A DNA stretch of 13,014 nucleotides. It comes from CAZTLE01 sp964614415. Its GTDB lineage: Bacteria; Bacteroidota; Bacteroidia; Flavobacteriales; Flavobacteriaceae. Every line of letters starts with the position of its first letter. Within the stretch, counting starts at the first letter, position 1. The position numbers were made by a program, and so were the translations under genes. The stretch lies in assembly GCA_964614415.1 (NCBI GenBank), contig CAZTLE010000114.1, forward strand, positions 1 to 13,014. The letters are read 5' to 3'. The notes under the pieces were generated by a model. That model was not told the DNA's origin and made no database searches. It was given only the letters and a program-made list of their open reading frames with translations. Below are positions 6,287 through 13,014 of this stretch, piece by piece.

Positions 6287-9200
6287 GATATGTTCCTTAA
6301 TCAAAGTTTTGGCCTGGGTTTTCCAATCGGAAGAAACAATGTCCCAGTTGGTGTAGGTCTCAGTAGGAGTGTGGTCTGTTTCCGAAGGAACCTTCACAGT
6401 TGAAACGATTAAGTACTTTTCCGGCACTTCATCATTTTCAGAACCAGCGTCGGAATAGGAAAAAGCGTGGTACTTTAAACCATCAAGTTCTATGGGCCCA
6501 AGCGGGGTGATGACTCCTTCGAAATCATCATAATAGCTAACCTCATCATAGATTGTGAGTCGGGCGAATTCCACAGGATCAAGGTATTCAGAAGGTATAA
6601 GGGCCTTCTTGCCATACTGAAGCAGGCCTTCCATCATGGCTAGCCGCTGGTCCCTGTTTTTGAGCAACTCAAGAATAACGGCTTCATCCACTTTAAAACC
6701 GAGTGCCAATGAAGCCGAAACCGCCTTAGTGCGAAGCCCGGTATCATCGTTTTCAGAAGATCTGAGTAGTGCAAGGGTCTTCTTCACCTTCGAACTCTGA
6801 ACCCCCAGGTTCCTGATCAAATCCAGATAGGACCGTATCATCCAATAGGTGACGTATACAGGGCGGTTTTCCGAAGAATTCTTAACGTAACCCTGGGTGT
6901 CTTCCAGCACATACTTTAAAAGCTGATCTGTGTATTGTTTAACCATCGGAGCGTTCACCGGGTCGTATTGTATGATCTTATCGGCAGCCTTGAGTATATC
7001 GTCGCGATAGTTATCAATATTAACAAGGGCCATCATTTTGTCGATGTGGGCTATGAAGGCTTCCGTTGAGTCAACGGCCGCGTCCATGACGTAGTATCCA
7101 TAATAAGTCTCTCGTTCAGGGACTCTTTTTGATAACATCCTTAAGTACAACGGCCATGCTTTTTGTGAAGAAAAAGAGGGAACCACTTCCAGCAGCTTTT
7201 GAAGCTGTCGGGTACCTGTATCGGGATCGTAATACAACTGTTCAAAGTGCTCTAAAATATGCTCTTCGTCCATAGAGGCCAACTCCTCAATAATAATGTT
7301 CTTAGCGCCATTGCTCAAGGTGTCATTGGAATAGCTATATGACAGTGCTTTAATGAGTTCTGGAATATCACCTTTATCAAACTCATGATAGTCCAGGCCG
7401 TAATACGACTTTGCAAAGACGGTCGTATCCTCAGATCGCAGTCCTTTCAACATTTCACGGGCTTTGGAAGCATAAGGGTCGAAGGAATCGGTGTCCTTCT
7501 CTCTTCGGAAGGAATTAAAGAAATCATCCACCTGTCCCGATTGAATTTCCTCGAGTCCCACATAGGCCATAAGGAGATACAGGCCCTGGCCGTCAAGGAG
7601 AACTCGAGCCCGTTTGATGATATTGGTCTTCGGGCCGATCAATTCCAACTCCCAGCCCGGAAGTCCGTCGATCAGAATCTCCTTTTGATAGGTGAGGCTG
7701 TCCTCCCAACCTTGCAGGCTTTCTGTGTAGAGCTCATAATAGCTTTTTGCAGAAGACACGCGAAAGAACTTCTGCATCTTGATATGTTCGGCCAGGTAGG
7801 TTCCTCCGGTATTGTCATTACGACCGTGAAAGAGAAGATCATCCGTATAAACTTCTTCAGGAGAATCTAATGTCTCTTCCGAACGTACATGATTCTTCGG
7901 AAAGGATAGTGAAAAGTCCTTTAACGAGATCAGCGTGTCCTGTCGCGAATTGGAATACGGTTGTAATGCAAATGAGGCCAGGAAAGGGTTGTCCCAGGTC
8001 ATTTTGAGTGTATCCCGGGTAGACTGGGCCATGACGAAATAGGTTCTGTTTCCCCGTATCACGGCTTTGGCAAGCGTGTGATACTTTTTCAGCATGGTAA
8101 GATCGAAAATGATCTCGGAACGATCTTCAAATCGGGTCTGCTCGACCGAATTTATGATGCTGCCGCGGCTTTCGAAGTTCTTCTTCAATTCTTCAATGAT
8201 GAGTTCCTCATTCTCGACGTAGTATCCCAACGGCTGATCGTTATACCTGATAAAATAGTTGGCGTCGTTTACAGGATCGTTGGCCACATACAGCGAGACT
8301 TCATAAGGGGCTTCTTCATCGGCAGGGTTGTCCACTGTTTGTGACATATCGGTAAAACGTCCGGGAAACTCTGCTTCGTAGGCGGCTATGGAATTTGAAA
8401 TGTCCTTCCAGTCCTCGTCGATTGGCATGGGTATGGGTTCAGAGATCCTTACGGAATCAAAGAATGCATCAATGCTTTCCGAACGGAGTTCGGATTCTTC
8501 ATTTTGCGCATAGAAACTGTAGAGAATCCCTTTCCTCGCAGCAAGTTGCATGCGTATTACCTGATCGTCCGATCTGTAGAAGACCTCCTCGAACGGAATG
8601 CCTTTGTTCATGATTTTTTCCCGCGAAAGCAACTTGGTCGTATCTCCCTTCAACTGATTCTTCAGAAAGATGTCCACAAAATCATCGGTTTCCCCCGACG
8701 TGGCATTCTTTCTAAGATCAATAGCCATGACAAAGAAGTTCCCGCCGGTGGATATATCGGTAGCCATTTGTATATCGAACATGCCGCGAAAATCCATTGG
8801 GAAGGGCTTGGACGGTACCTGCACGCTGTACCCCAAACTGTCGTCTTTCAGTTCGAACCAGTTCTTCAGATTGGGTTTTATTTTATAATTTTTCGAAATA
8901 CCCGTGAATGCCGCCGGTACTTTGTTCACAGTATAACCACGTTCGCGCAGCATATTCACAATGCCTTCTGAACCGGGTATGTGTGCAGCTCCGACCGCGG
9001 CAAAGACAGTACGGTCTTTCATTATTTTCTCCAGGCTCTCTACCATGACAGTGTTCCGGCGGACCATCACCGAATCCACGTCTCCAAACCCATAAATGCT
9101 GAATGAAAGCCGCTCAACGTTTCCTTCGTAATACAATTTTATGATGTCCTCACGACTCTCAATATATTCCTGCGGATCGAAATTCAGAAGGGTGAGAAGG

Positions 9201-9778
9201 GCACTTTTCAGTTCCTCATCGGAGAGGTCTTCAAGAGGAGGAATTTGATCTTCCACCTTTTCGAGCCCTAACACTTCTTTATCCAGGGATTTAGCCACAC
9301 GGTAGAGGTAGCCGTCCAGGAAAGTGTTCTTGTCTCCTTCCCGCCGAACGTCCGGATATAGTTCTTCTTCAAGGAACAAGGGGTTTTTGAATTCAAAGCT
9401 ATCCAGTGTCTTTCCCGTAAGCTCCAGGAGTTTGTCATCCAGTTGGGCACGTTCTTCCTTTGTGAGAATACGTTCGTATACGTCCCCATATCCTTCATGA
9501 AACAACTCCTTGCTAATGCCACTTCCTATGGAATCCGGATGAATTTCGAGCGCAAAGGACTCTGCACTTTGAATGGAAGGAATTACCGCATCCGAAAAAT
9601 CAAAAACGCGCTCATCGCGCAGGTGGGCGGTTCCGAAGAGAAAAGACTTTCTGTCGTCATCCTTATGTTGTATCTCCCACAACAAATTGTACTGCTCTCT
9701 GTTCTGAGAAAAACCGTCGGCCGCAAAGAGGCAAATCACGGATATCGTAAGCAGGAAATGGTAAAAAGGACGAAACAT
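6275..9778 (-). CDS. Exported giant protein: TraB/GumN domain, three PsbP-like repeats, helical repeats
   Basis: The 1167-residue protein begins with a signal peptide (about 1-25, ending GFSQ). Residues about 30-290 form a TraB/PrgY/GumN (TIKI-like) domain: LFGTAH (47-52) and VGAAHIPG (262-269) supply the two GxxH motifs, with E78 in FALEIHP and RRN at 240-242. TIKI members are metal-dependent proteases, so catalysis is plausible. Three segments follow (about 306-447, 455-606, 615-758) that each look like a PsbP/Mog1-type fold and end in FFDSVRIS, FLASFALQP or FFNSFRRE. Residues about 800-1060 are predicted helical and HEAT-like, and an acidic tail with a short beta-type region closes the protein. 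It is far longer than a typical GumN protein (about 300 residues). It is probably periplasmic or outer-membrane attached. It is a single-gene unit between convergent lpdA and divergent pabB. The TraB call is firm; the other domains are judged by eye and the function is unknown. Confidence 0.85.
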   Translation of the reverse strand: MFRPFYHFLLTISVICLFAADGFSQNREQYNLLWEIQHKDDDRKSFLFGTAHLRDERVFDFSDAVIPSIQSAESFALEIHPDSIGSGISKELFHEGYGDVYERILTKEERAQLDDKLLELTGKTLDSFEFKNPLFLEEELYPDVRREGDKNTFLDGYLYRVAKSLDKEVLGLEKVEDQIPPLEDLSDEELKSALLTLLNFDPQEYIESREDIIKLYYEGNVERLSFSIYGFGDVDSVMVRRNTVMVESLEKIMKDRTVFAAVGAAHIPGSEGIVNMLRERGYTVNKVPAAFTGISKNYKIKPNLKNWFELKDDSLGYSVQVPSKPFPMDFRGMFDIQMATDISTGGNFFVMAIDLRKNATSGETDDFVDIFLKNQLKGDTTKLLSREKIMNKGIPFEEVFYRSDDQVIRMQLAARKGILYSFYAQNEESELRSESIDAFFDSVRISEPIPMPIDEDWKDISNSIAAYEAEFPGRFTDMSQTVDNPADEEAPYEVSLYVANDPVNDANYFIRYNDQPLGYYVENEELIIEELKKNFESRGSIINSVEQTRFEDRSEIIFDLTMLKKYHTLAKAVIRGNRTYFVMAQSTRDTLKMTWDNPFLASFALQPYSNSRQDTLISLKDFSLSFPKNHVRSEETLDSPEEVYTDDLLFHGRNDNTGGTYLAEHIKMQKFFRVSSAKSYYELYTESLQGWEDSLTYQKEILIDGLPGWELELIGPKTNIIKRARVLLDGQGLYLLMAYVGLEEIQSGQVDDFFNSFRREKDTDSFDPYASKAREMLKGLRSEDTTVFAKSYYGLDYHEFDKGDIPELIKALSYSYSNDTLSNGAKNIIIEELASMDEEHILEHFEQLYYDPDTGTRQLQKLLEVVPSFSSQKAWPLYLRMLSKRVPERETYYGYYVMDAAVDSTEAFIAHIDKMMALVNIDNYRDDILKAADKIIQYDPVNAPMVKQYTDQLLKYVLEDTQGYVKNSSENRPVYVTYWMIRSYLDLIRNLGVQSSKVKKTLALLRSSENDDTGLRTKAVSASLALGFKVDEAVILELLKNRDQRLAMMEGLLQYGKKALIPSEYLDPVEFARLTIYDEVSYYDDFEGVITPLGPIELDGLKYHAFSYSDAGSENDEVPEKYLIVSTVKVPSETDHTPTETYTNWDIVSSDWKTQAKTLIKEHIEQD

Positions 9779-9847
9779 ATTTTATTTAAAGCAGATTAGT
9801 GCTTAGCTTATTCAATAATAGTAATTTTATCCCGTATCTCCCATGCG
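9779..9847. other. Short divergent spacer between TraB-like gene and pabB
   Basis: These 69 AT-rich bases must hold promoters for both directions. On the plus strand TAATTTTA (9822-9829) is one base off the TAnnTTTG consensus and would place transcription just before the pabB start, but no good -33 TTG is seen. No convincing element was found for the minus strand. Confidence 0.4.
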
Positions 9848-11134
9848 TTGAGAAAGACCGAAATAAAACATAGGGTTCTGGATGACACATTGAAGCACCA
9901 ATTGCTGCTTTGGGCGTCTCAATTTGACGAAGTGATTTGGTTGGATTCCAACCATCATTCGGGAGCGCTGAGCAGTTATAAGGCTATATTGGCCGTAGAT
10001 GGCCTCACTTCCCTGAAAACCTCATTTGAGGGTGCCTTTGATGCCCTGGACGCCTACCAGGAGGCCTGCAAGGACTGGCTGTTCGGCTATCTCACGTACG
10101 ACCTTAAGAATGATCTGGAGGATCTCGATTCTTCCAATTTCGACGGACTCCATTTTCCGGATTTGTTTTTCTTTCAGCCCAAGCGGTTGTTTTTGTTTCA
10201 CGAGGATCATATCGAGGTTTCATATCTCAACATGATCGATGATGAAATCGCATCCGATTGGGAAGCGATTCAGAACATATCTCTCAATCGGAATTCCGAA
10301 AAGACGGAGGTTAGGATACGGCTTCGAACTTCAAAGGATTCTTACTACCGGAAGGTGGAAGAAATGATCGATCATATCAAAAGAGGGGATATCTATGAGG
10401 CGAATTTCTGTCAGGAGTTCTATTCGGAAGGCGTGTCGATTGATCCCGTGCATACATTTACCCATCTCAATGCAATTTCACGGCCTCCTTTTGCTACGTA
10501 CCTGAAGTTAAAGGATCATTATTTGCTGTCTGCCTCCCCGGAGCGCTATCTGGCAAAACAAGGGGAAAAGGTTGTTTCACAGCCCATAAAAGGAACGGCC
10601 AAACGCGGCTCCAACCCCCGAATGGACGCTGCTATTGCAGCGCGCCTGAAAGCAGACCCCAAAGAACGTAGCGAGAATATCATGATCACCGATCTGGTGC
10701 GTAATGATCTGTCACGGTTCGCGATAAAAGGCTCCGTAACGGTGGAAGAACTATGTGCGTTGCATACGTTCGATCAGGTGCATCAGTTGGTTTCAACCGT
10801 GTCCTGTAAGGTGCCTGAGTCCCTTTCTCCAATAACCATTATTCGGGATACCTTTCCAATGGGTAGTATGACCGGAGCGCCAAAGATCTCGGCCATGAAG
10901 ATCATTGAAGAGCTTGAAGACACCAAGCGCGGACTTTACAGTGGTGCCGTGGGGTATATTTCCCCGGAAAAAGATATGGACTTCAATGTGATCATACGGA
11001 GTATTCTTTATAACGCAACGACACGCTATGTAAGTTTCTCGGTGGGAGGAGCGATAACAGCACGCTCCACGCCGGAAAGAGAATACGAAGAGTGTCTGGT
11101 GAAGGCGAAAGCGATGCGGGAAGTGTTGGAATGA
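9848..11134 (+). CDS. pabB: Aminodeoxychorismate synthase component I
   Basis: This 428-residue chorismate-utilising enzyme of the TrpE/PabB family makes 4-amino-4-deoxychorismate from chorismate and ammonia, the first step towards p-aminobenzoate and folate. Conserved blocks are LLSASPERYL (226-235), QPIKGTAKRG (245-254), KERSENIMITDLVRNDLSRF (272-291), VHQLVS (311-316), PMGSMTGAPK (337-346) and RGLYSGAVGYIS (361-372). PIKGT, with K248, is the PabB signature; anthranilate synthase has PIAGT. The N-terminal region is short and divergent, as in many Bacteroidota proteins. No glutaminase (PabA) gene is in the window, so it must be encoded elsewhere. The start is a TTG at 9848, because the ATG at 9843 hits a stop after two codons and the in-frame upstream stretch to the stop at 9797 has no ATG or GTG. 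It is followed at 11581 by tilS on the same strand. Confidence 0.93.
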   Translation: MRKTEIKHRVLDDTLKHQLLLWASQFDEVIWLDSNHHSGALSSYKAILAVDGLTSLKTSFEGAFDALDAYQEACKDWLFGYLTYDLKNDLEDLDSSNFDGLHFPDLFFFQPKRLFLFHEDHIEVSYLNMIDDEIASDWEAIQNISLNRNSEKTEVRIRLRTSKDSYYRKVEEMIDHIKRGDIYEANFCQEFYSEGVSIDPVHTFTHLNAISRPPFATYLKLKDHYLLSASPERYLAKQGEKVVSQPIKGTAKRGSNPRMDAAIAARLKADPKERSENIMITDLVRNDLSRFAIKGSVTVEELCALHTFDQVHQLVSTVSCKVPESLSPITIIRDTFPMGSMTGAPKISAMKIIEELEDTKRGLYSGAVGYISPEKDMDFNVIIRSILYNATTRYVSFSVGGAITARSTPEREYEECLVKAKAMREVLE

Positions 11135-11153
11135 GTATTGAGTATTGAGTAGT
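11133..11153 (+). repeat. Three 7-bp units, GAGTATT type
   Basis: GAGTATT, GAGTATT and GAGTAGT occur in tandem. The first unit starts inside the TGA stop of pabB, so the repeat patch reaches right up to and includes the end of the gene. Confidence 0.75.
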
Positions 11154-11182
11154 GGGATAGGAATCAAGGGACAAGAGATTTT

Positions 11183-11224
11183 TTGGAATTTGGAATTTGG
11201 AATTTGAGATTTGGAGTTTGAGAT
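11183..11224 (+). repeat. Six 7-bp units, TTGGAAT type
   Basis: The first three units are identical TTGGAAT, followed by the variants TTGAGAT, TTGGAGT and TTGAGAT, all in exact 7-bp register. The decay from perfect to variant copies points to tandem growth followed by mutation. Confidence 0.85.
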
Positions 11225-11232
11225 GTGAGGCC

Positions 11233-11251
11233 TACCTGCCGCAGGCGGGTA
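11233..11251. repeat. Inverted repeat TACCTGCC-GCA-GGCGGGTA
   Basis: Two 8-base arms pair with a single T-G mismatch (wobble in RNA) around a GCA loop. It is GC-rich compared with the surrounding DNA and ends the TTGGAAT patch. It resembles short palindromic elements scattered in Flavobacteriaceae spacers; that comparison is from memory. Confidence 0.65.
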
Positions 11252-11294
11252 TGAGGTATGTGGTGTGAGAATTGGAGGTTTATACTTGCGCCTA

Positions 11295-11329
11295 TTCTCT
11301 ATTTTCTCTTCTCTCTTCTCTATTTTCTT
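11295..11329 (+). repeat. Five 7-bp units, TTCTCTA type (pyrimidine-rich)
   Basis: The units TTCTCTA, TTTTCTC, TTCTCTC, TTCTCTA and TTTTCTT run in exact register. The reverse complement of TTCTCTA is TAGAGAA, which matches TTGAGAT of the preceding patch at five of seven places, so the two patches are partly inverted relative to each other. Confidence 0.75.
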
Positions 11330-11376
11330 AAGCGAGTTGCAGGTTGAGTAGTCGATCACATTAATGAGTTTGCTTC

Positions 11377-11391
11377 TCCGTCTATGACGGA
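11377..11391. repeat. Hairpin TCCGTC-TAT-GACGGA
   Basis: A perfect 6-bp stem with a 3-base loop sits in the middle of the spacer, followed by TCGCAAAGACCG. The surrounding bases look like a decayed dispersed repeat, though this is a guess. No T-run follows, so a terminator role is not supported. Confidence 0.45.
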
Positions 11392-11431
11392 TCGCAAAGA
11401 CCGTGCGGCTCAATTTTGCCCTGAGCTGCGC

Positions 11432-11460
11432 CGTACTGAGCTCGTCGAAGTATCGAAGGA
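11432..11460. repeat. CTGAGCTCGTCGAAG dispersed-type repeat block
   Basis: The core CTGAGCTCGTCGAAG, flanked by CGTA and TATCGAAGGA, is close to the CTTCGACAAGCTCAG motif scattered through many Bacteroidota spacers (recalled, not searched). A second partial CTGAGCT copy lies just upstream at 11421-11427. Confidence 0.5.
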
Positions 11461-11477
11461 TGGAATTTAAACTTTCT

Positions 11478-11505
11478 AAAGACCAAAGACTAACAACTAA
11501 CAACT
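11478..11505 (+). repeat. Four 7-bp units, AAAGACC/AACAACT type
   Basis: AAAGACC, AAAGACT, AACAACT and AACAACT follow one another in exact 7-bp register. This is the fourth heptamer patch in one spacer, again with a sequence of its own. Confidence 0.75.
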
Positions 11506-11548
11506 GGATTTAACAATTCTCTGGCAAAAGCATTAGGGGGTGATTGTG

Positions 11549-11556
11549 TAAGTTTG
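11549..11556 (+). promoter_or_regulatory. Candidate -7 element for tilS
   Basis: TAAGTTTG matches TAnnTTTG and would put the transcription start near 11562, about 20 nt before the tilS ATG. No clear TTG lies 17-21 bp upstream, so only half of a promoter is supported. Confidence 0.35.
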
Positions 11557-11580
11557 TAGGGTTGAAAATGAGCGAACTTC

Positions 11581-12903
11581 ATGCTGGACTTGTGCAGACA
11601 ACATTTGAATGATCGATTTCCCTTCCTAAAGTCAACCAAATTACTGGTAGCTTGTAGTGGAGGTATGGATAGTGTTGTGATGACGCACCTGTTGCACGAT
11701 CTTGGCTACGATCTCGTCCTGGCACATTGTAATTTCGGACTACGAGGTGCTGAAAGTGATGGCGATGAAGCATTTGTACGCACGTTGGGAGATGACCTGA
11801 ATACTCCTGTGGTCGTTACGCGTTTCGACACGACTGCGTGCGCAGATCGCGAAAAGATCTCCATCCAAATGGCGGCACGTGACCTGAGGTACGAGTGGTT
11901 CGCCGAACAATTGAAGGAACAGTCCTGTGAATATGTCCTGACCGCACATCACGCCGACGACGATCTGGAGACCTTCCTCATAAATTTAGGGCGGGGAACC
12001 GGACTCCAGGGACTTACCGGAATTCCCGAGGTGAATGGCAATATAGTACGACCATTACTGATCTTTAGTCGGGAAGACCTGAAAACCTATGCTCTGGACC
12101 AGGGTTATGCCTGGAGAGAAGACAGCAGCAATGAAGACGATGCGTATTTGCGGAACAAACTTCGGCATCATGTCACGGAGAAGCTAAAGGACAGTCAATC
12201 GGCCTTTCTAAAGAATTTTCAGCAGACCCAAACCTATCTGAGGGACAGTAGAGCCTTGTTGAACGATTATATTGATGAGGTTCGAAAAAGTGTTGTTCAA
12301 ACAGAGAATGAGCAATCCGTTATAGACCTTACTGCACTTAGGGCGTATCCAAATCATAAGGCCCTCCTTTTTGAGCTGTTGGCTCAGTATGGCTTTACGG
12401 CCTGGGAGGATATTGAAACCCTGATGAATGCTCAGAGTGGAAAACAGGTATTTTCACCCGAATTCAGACTTCTCAAAGACCGGGATGTATTTATTTTGAC
12501 TCCCAAACCTGGGGAAGATGGAGCCAAGACTGTTTATATTTCCGAAGCTACCGAACAAATAACAACACCAATGGAATTGAGCATTGTTCCTGTTTCCAAT
12601 TGGCAAAACACTTCCCGCGATACCATTTTTGTGGACCGGGATAAATTGGTTTTTCCGTTGGAATTGAGGCCCTGGCAGGAAGGAGATGTGTTCATTCCTA
12701 TGGGGATGGAGGGAAAAAAGAAGCTTAGTAAATTTTTAAAGGATGAAAAGCTATCTTTGGTGGCCAAAGAAGGAATCTGGGTCTTGTGCAGCAATGAAGA
12801 TATCGTTTGGGTAGTTGGGATGAGGATGTCCGACCAATATAAGGTCACTCCGGAGACCCGCAGGATTTTACAAATTTCAAAAAGTGCTTCTTCAGTAGTA
12901 TGA
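11581..12903 (+). CDS. tilS: tRNA(Ile)-lysidine synthase
   Basis: This 440-residue enzyme attaches lysine to C34 of tRNA-Ile (CAU), changing its decoding from AUG to AUA and its charging from Met to Ile; it is essential in most bacteria. The N-terminal PP-loop ATPase domain shows SGGMDS (26-31), AHCNFGLRGAESDGDE and the TAHHADDDLETFLINLGRG block. The C-terminal domain (about residues 358-430) has LRPWQEGDVFIPMGMEGKKK and IVWVVGMRMSDQYK. Full length and intact motifs indicate a working gene. The ATG at 11581 gives MLDLCRQHLNDRFPFL just before the PP-loop, as expected; an ATG at 11568 is out of frame. Its stop overlaps the next start (ATGA at 12900-12903), suggesting coupling to the DsbD-like gene, while the long repeat spacer separates it from pabB. 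Confidence 0.96.
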   Translation: MLDLCRQHLNDRFPFLKSTKLLVACSGGMDSVVMTHLLHDLGYDLVLAHCNFGLRGAESDGDEAFVRTLGDDLNTPVVVTRFDTTACADREKISIQMAARDLRYEWFAEQLKEQSCEYVLTAHHADDDLETFLINLGRGTGLQGLTGIPEVNGNIVRPLLIFSREDLKTYALDQGYAWREDSSNEDDAYLRNKLRHHVTEKLKDSQSAFLKNFQQTQTYLRDSRALLNDYIDEVRKSVVQTENEQSVIDLTALRAYPNHKALLFELLAQYGFTAWEDIETLMNAQSGKQVFSPEFRLLKDRDVFILTPKPGEDGAKTVYISEATEQITTPMELSIVPVSNWQNTSRDTIFVDRDKLVFPLELRPWQEGDVFIPMGMEGKKKLSKFLKDEKLSLVAKEGIWVLCSNEDIVWVVGMRMSDQYKVTPETRRILQISKSASSVV

Positions 12904-13014
12904 AAAAGATAATCGTTTTTTTACTCCTTACCGTTAGTTCTATTACAGGGATATGGTCCCAGAATTTTCTCGATCCGGTCGATTGGGAGGTTGCCATTGA
13001 ACATAAGGGAGGTG
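12900..13014 (+). CDS. N-terminus of an exported, probably DsbD-like protein (3' end outside window)
   Basis: Thirty-eight codons are visible. A signal peptide with the hydrophobic core IIVFLLLTVSSITGIW ends near WSQ and is followed by NFLDPVDWEVAIEHKGG. The LDPVxW start after the signal peptide resembles the N-terminal periplasmic domain of flavobacterial DsbD-type thiol:disulfide interchange proteins, which often follow tilS in that group (recalled). DsbD passes electrons from cytosolic thioredoxin across the inner membrane to periplasmic partners. The ATG overlaps the tilS stop by 4 bp (ATGA), so the two are likely cotranscribed and translationally coupled. That a gene starts here is well supported; the product name is tentative because the catalytic domains lie outside the window. 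Confidence 0.65.
   Translation, partial: MKKIIVFLLLTVSSITGIWSQNFLDPVDWEVAIEHKGG

Larger units (their letters stand above)
11135..11580. other. 446-bp gene-free spacer made of 7-bp repeats and hairpins
   Basis: No coding region fits here: frames are broken by stops and the composition is repetitive. The stretch holds four separate patches of 7-bp tandem repeats with different sequences, a near-perfect 19-nt inverted repeat, a 15-nt hairpin, and a CTGAGCTCGTCGAAG block. It separates pabB from tilS. Such debris is typical of dispersed intergenic repeats in Flavobacteriaceae genomes, but their copies elsewhere in this genome cannot be seen. Confidence 0.8.

Noticed and set aside
7385..7870. 161-codon plus-strand open frame within the TraB-like gene
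   Set aside because: Antisense to a long continuous reading frame with a signal peptide and clear domain; no motif or start context supports it.
10793..11503. 236-codon minus-strand frame across the pabB end and the repeat spacer
   Set aside because: Half is antisense to conserved pabB motifs and the rest is translated heptamer repeats (KSQIPNSKFQK-like), so it is not a credible protein.
11133..11505. CRISPR array
   Set aside because: The repeats are 7 bp, contiguous and without spacers, and no cas genes are present.
11568..11580. ATG at 11568 as the tilS start
   Set aside because: It is out of frame with tilS and reaches a stop after 14 codons; the ATG at 11581 gives the expected TilS N-terminus.

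Overview
The window looks like chromosomal DNA from a member of the Bacteroidota, most likely a Flavobacteriaceae-type bacterium. This rests on promoter-like elements of the TAnnTTTG / TTG type instead of -35/-10 boxes, A-rich stretches in place of Shine-Dalgarno sites, and protein types common in that group: a repeat-rich S74 tail-fibre-like surface protein, a TraB/GumN giant protein, and pabB-tilS followed by a DsbD-like gene. Assignment to family is inference from gene content, not from a marker gene. No tRNA, rRNA, CRISPR array, transposase or phage module was seen.

Layout, left to right. (1) 3-1898, plus strand: the 3' part of a surface protein made of 15-residue repeats and ending in a peptidase-S74 intramolecular chaperone domain. 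(2) 1870-3099, minus strand: a PLP enzyme of the methionine gamma-lyase / cystathionine lyase family, whose 3' end overlaps the previous gene by 29 bp. (3) 3100-3257: an AT-rich divergent control region with a candidate promoter on each strand and a perfect 24-bp palindrome. (4) 3258-4746, plus strand: a tight three-gene run of an Lrp/AsnC regulator, a CPBP-type membrane protein with altered catalytic motifs, and a small four-helix membrane protein. (5) 4849-6252, plus strand: dihydrolipoyl dehydrogenase with its own promoter. (6) 6275-9778, minus strand: a 1167-residue exported protein joining a TraB/GumN (TIKI-like) domain to three PsbP-like repeats and a helical repeat region. (7) 9848-11134, plus strand: pabB. 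(8) 11135-11580: a gene-free stretch packed with 7-bp tandem repeats and hairpins. (9) 11581-12903: tilS, overlapping by 4 bp the start of a DsbD-like gene that runs off the window.

Functional links. The Lrp regulator and the divergent PLP lyase look like a regulator-target pair comparable to mdeR-mdeA, with the palindrome as the probable operator. lpdA, pabB and tilS are housekeeping genes (2-oxoacid dehydrogenase complexes, folate synthesis, tRNA-Ile modification). The least explained parts are the giant TraB fusion protein, the degenerate CPBP protein with its small membrane neighbour, and the heptamer-repeat spacer between pabB and tilS. I see no clear multi-gene undescribed defence or mobile system here.
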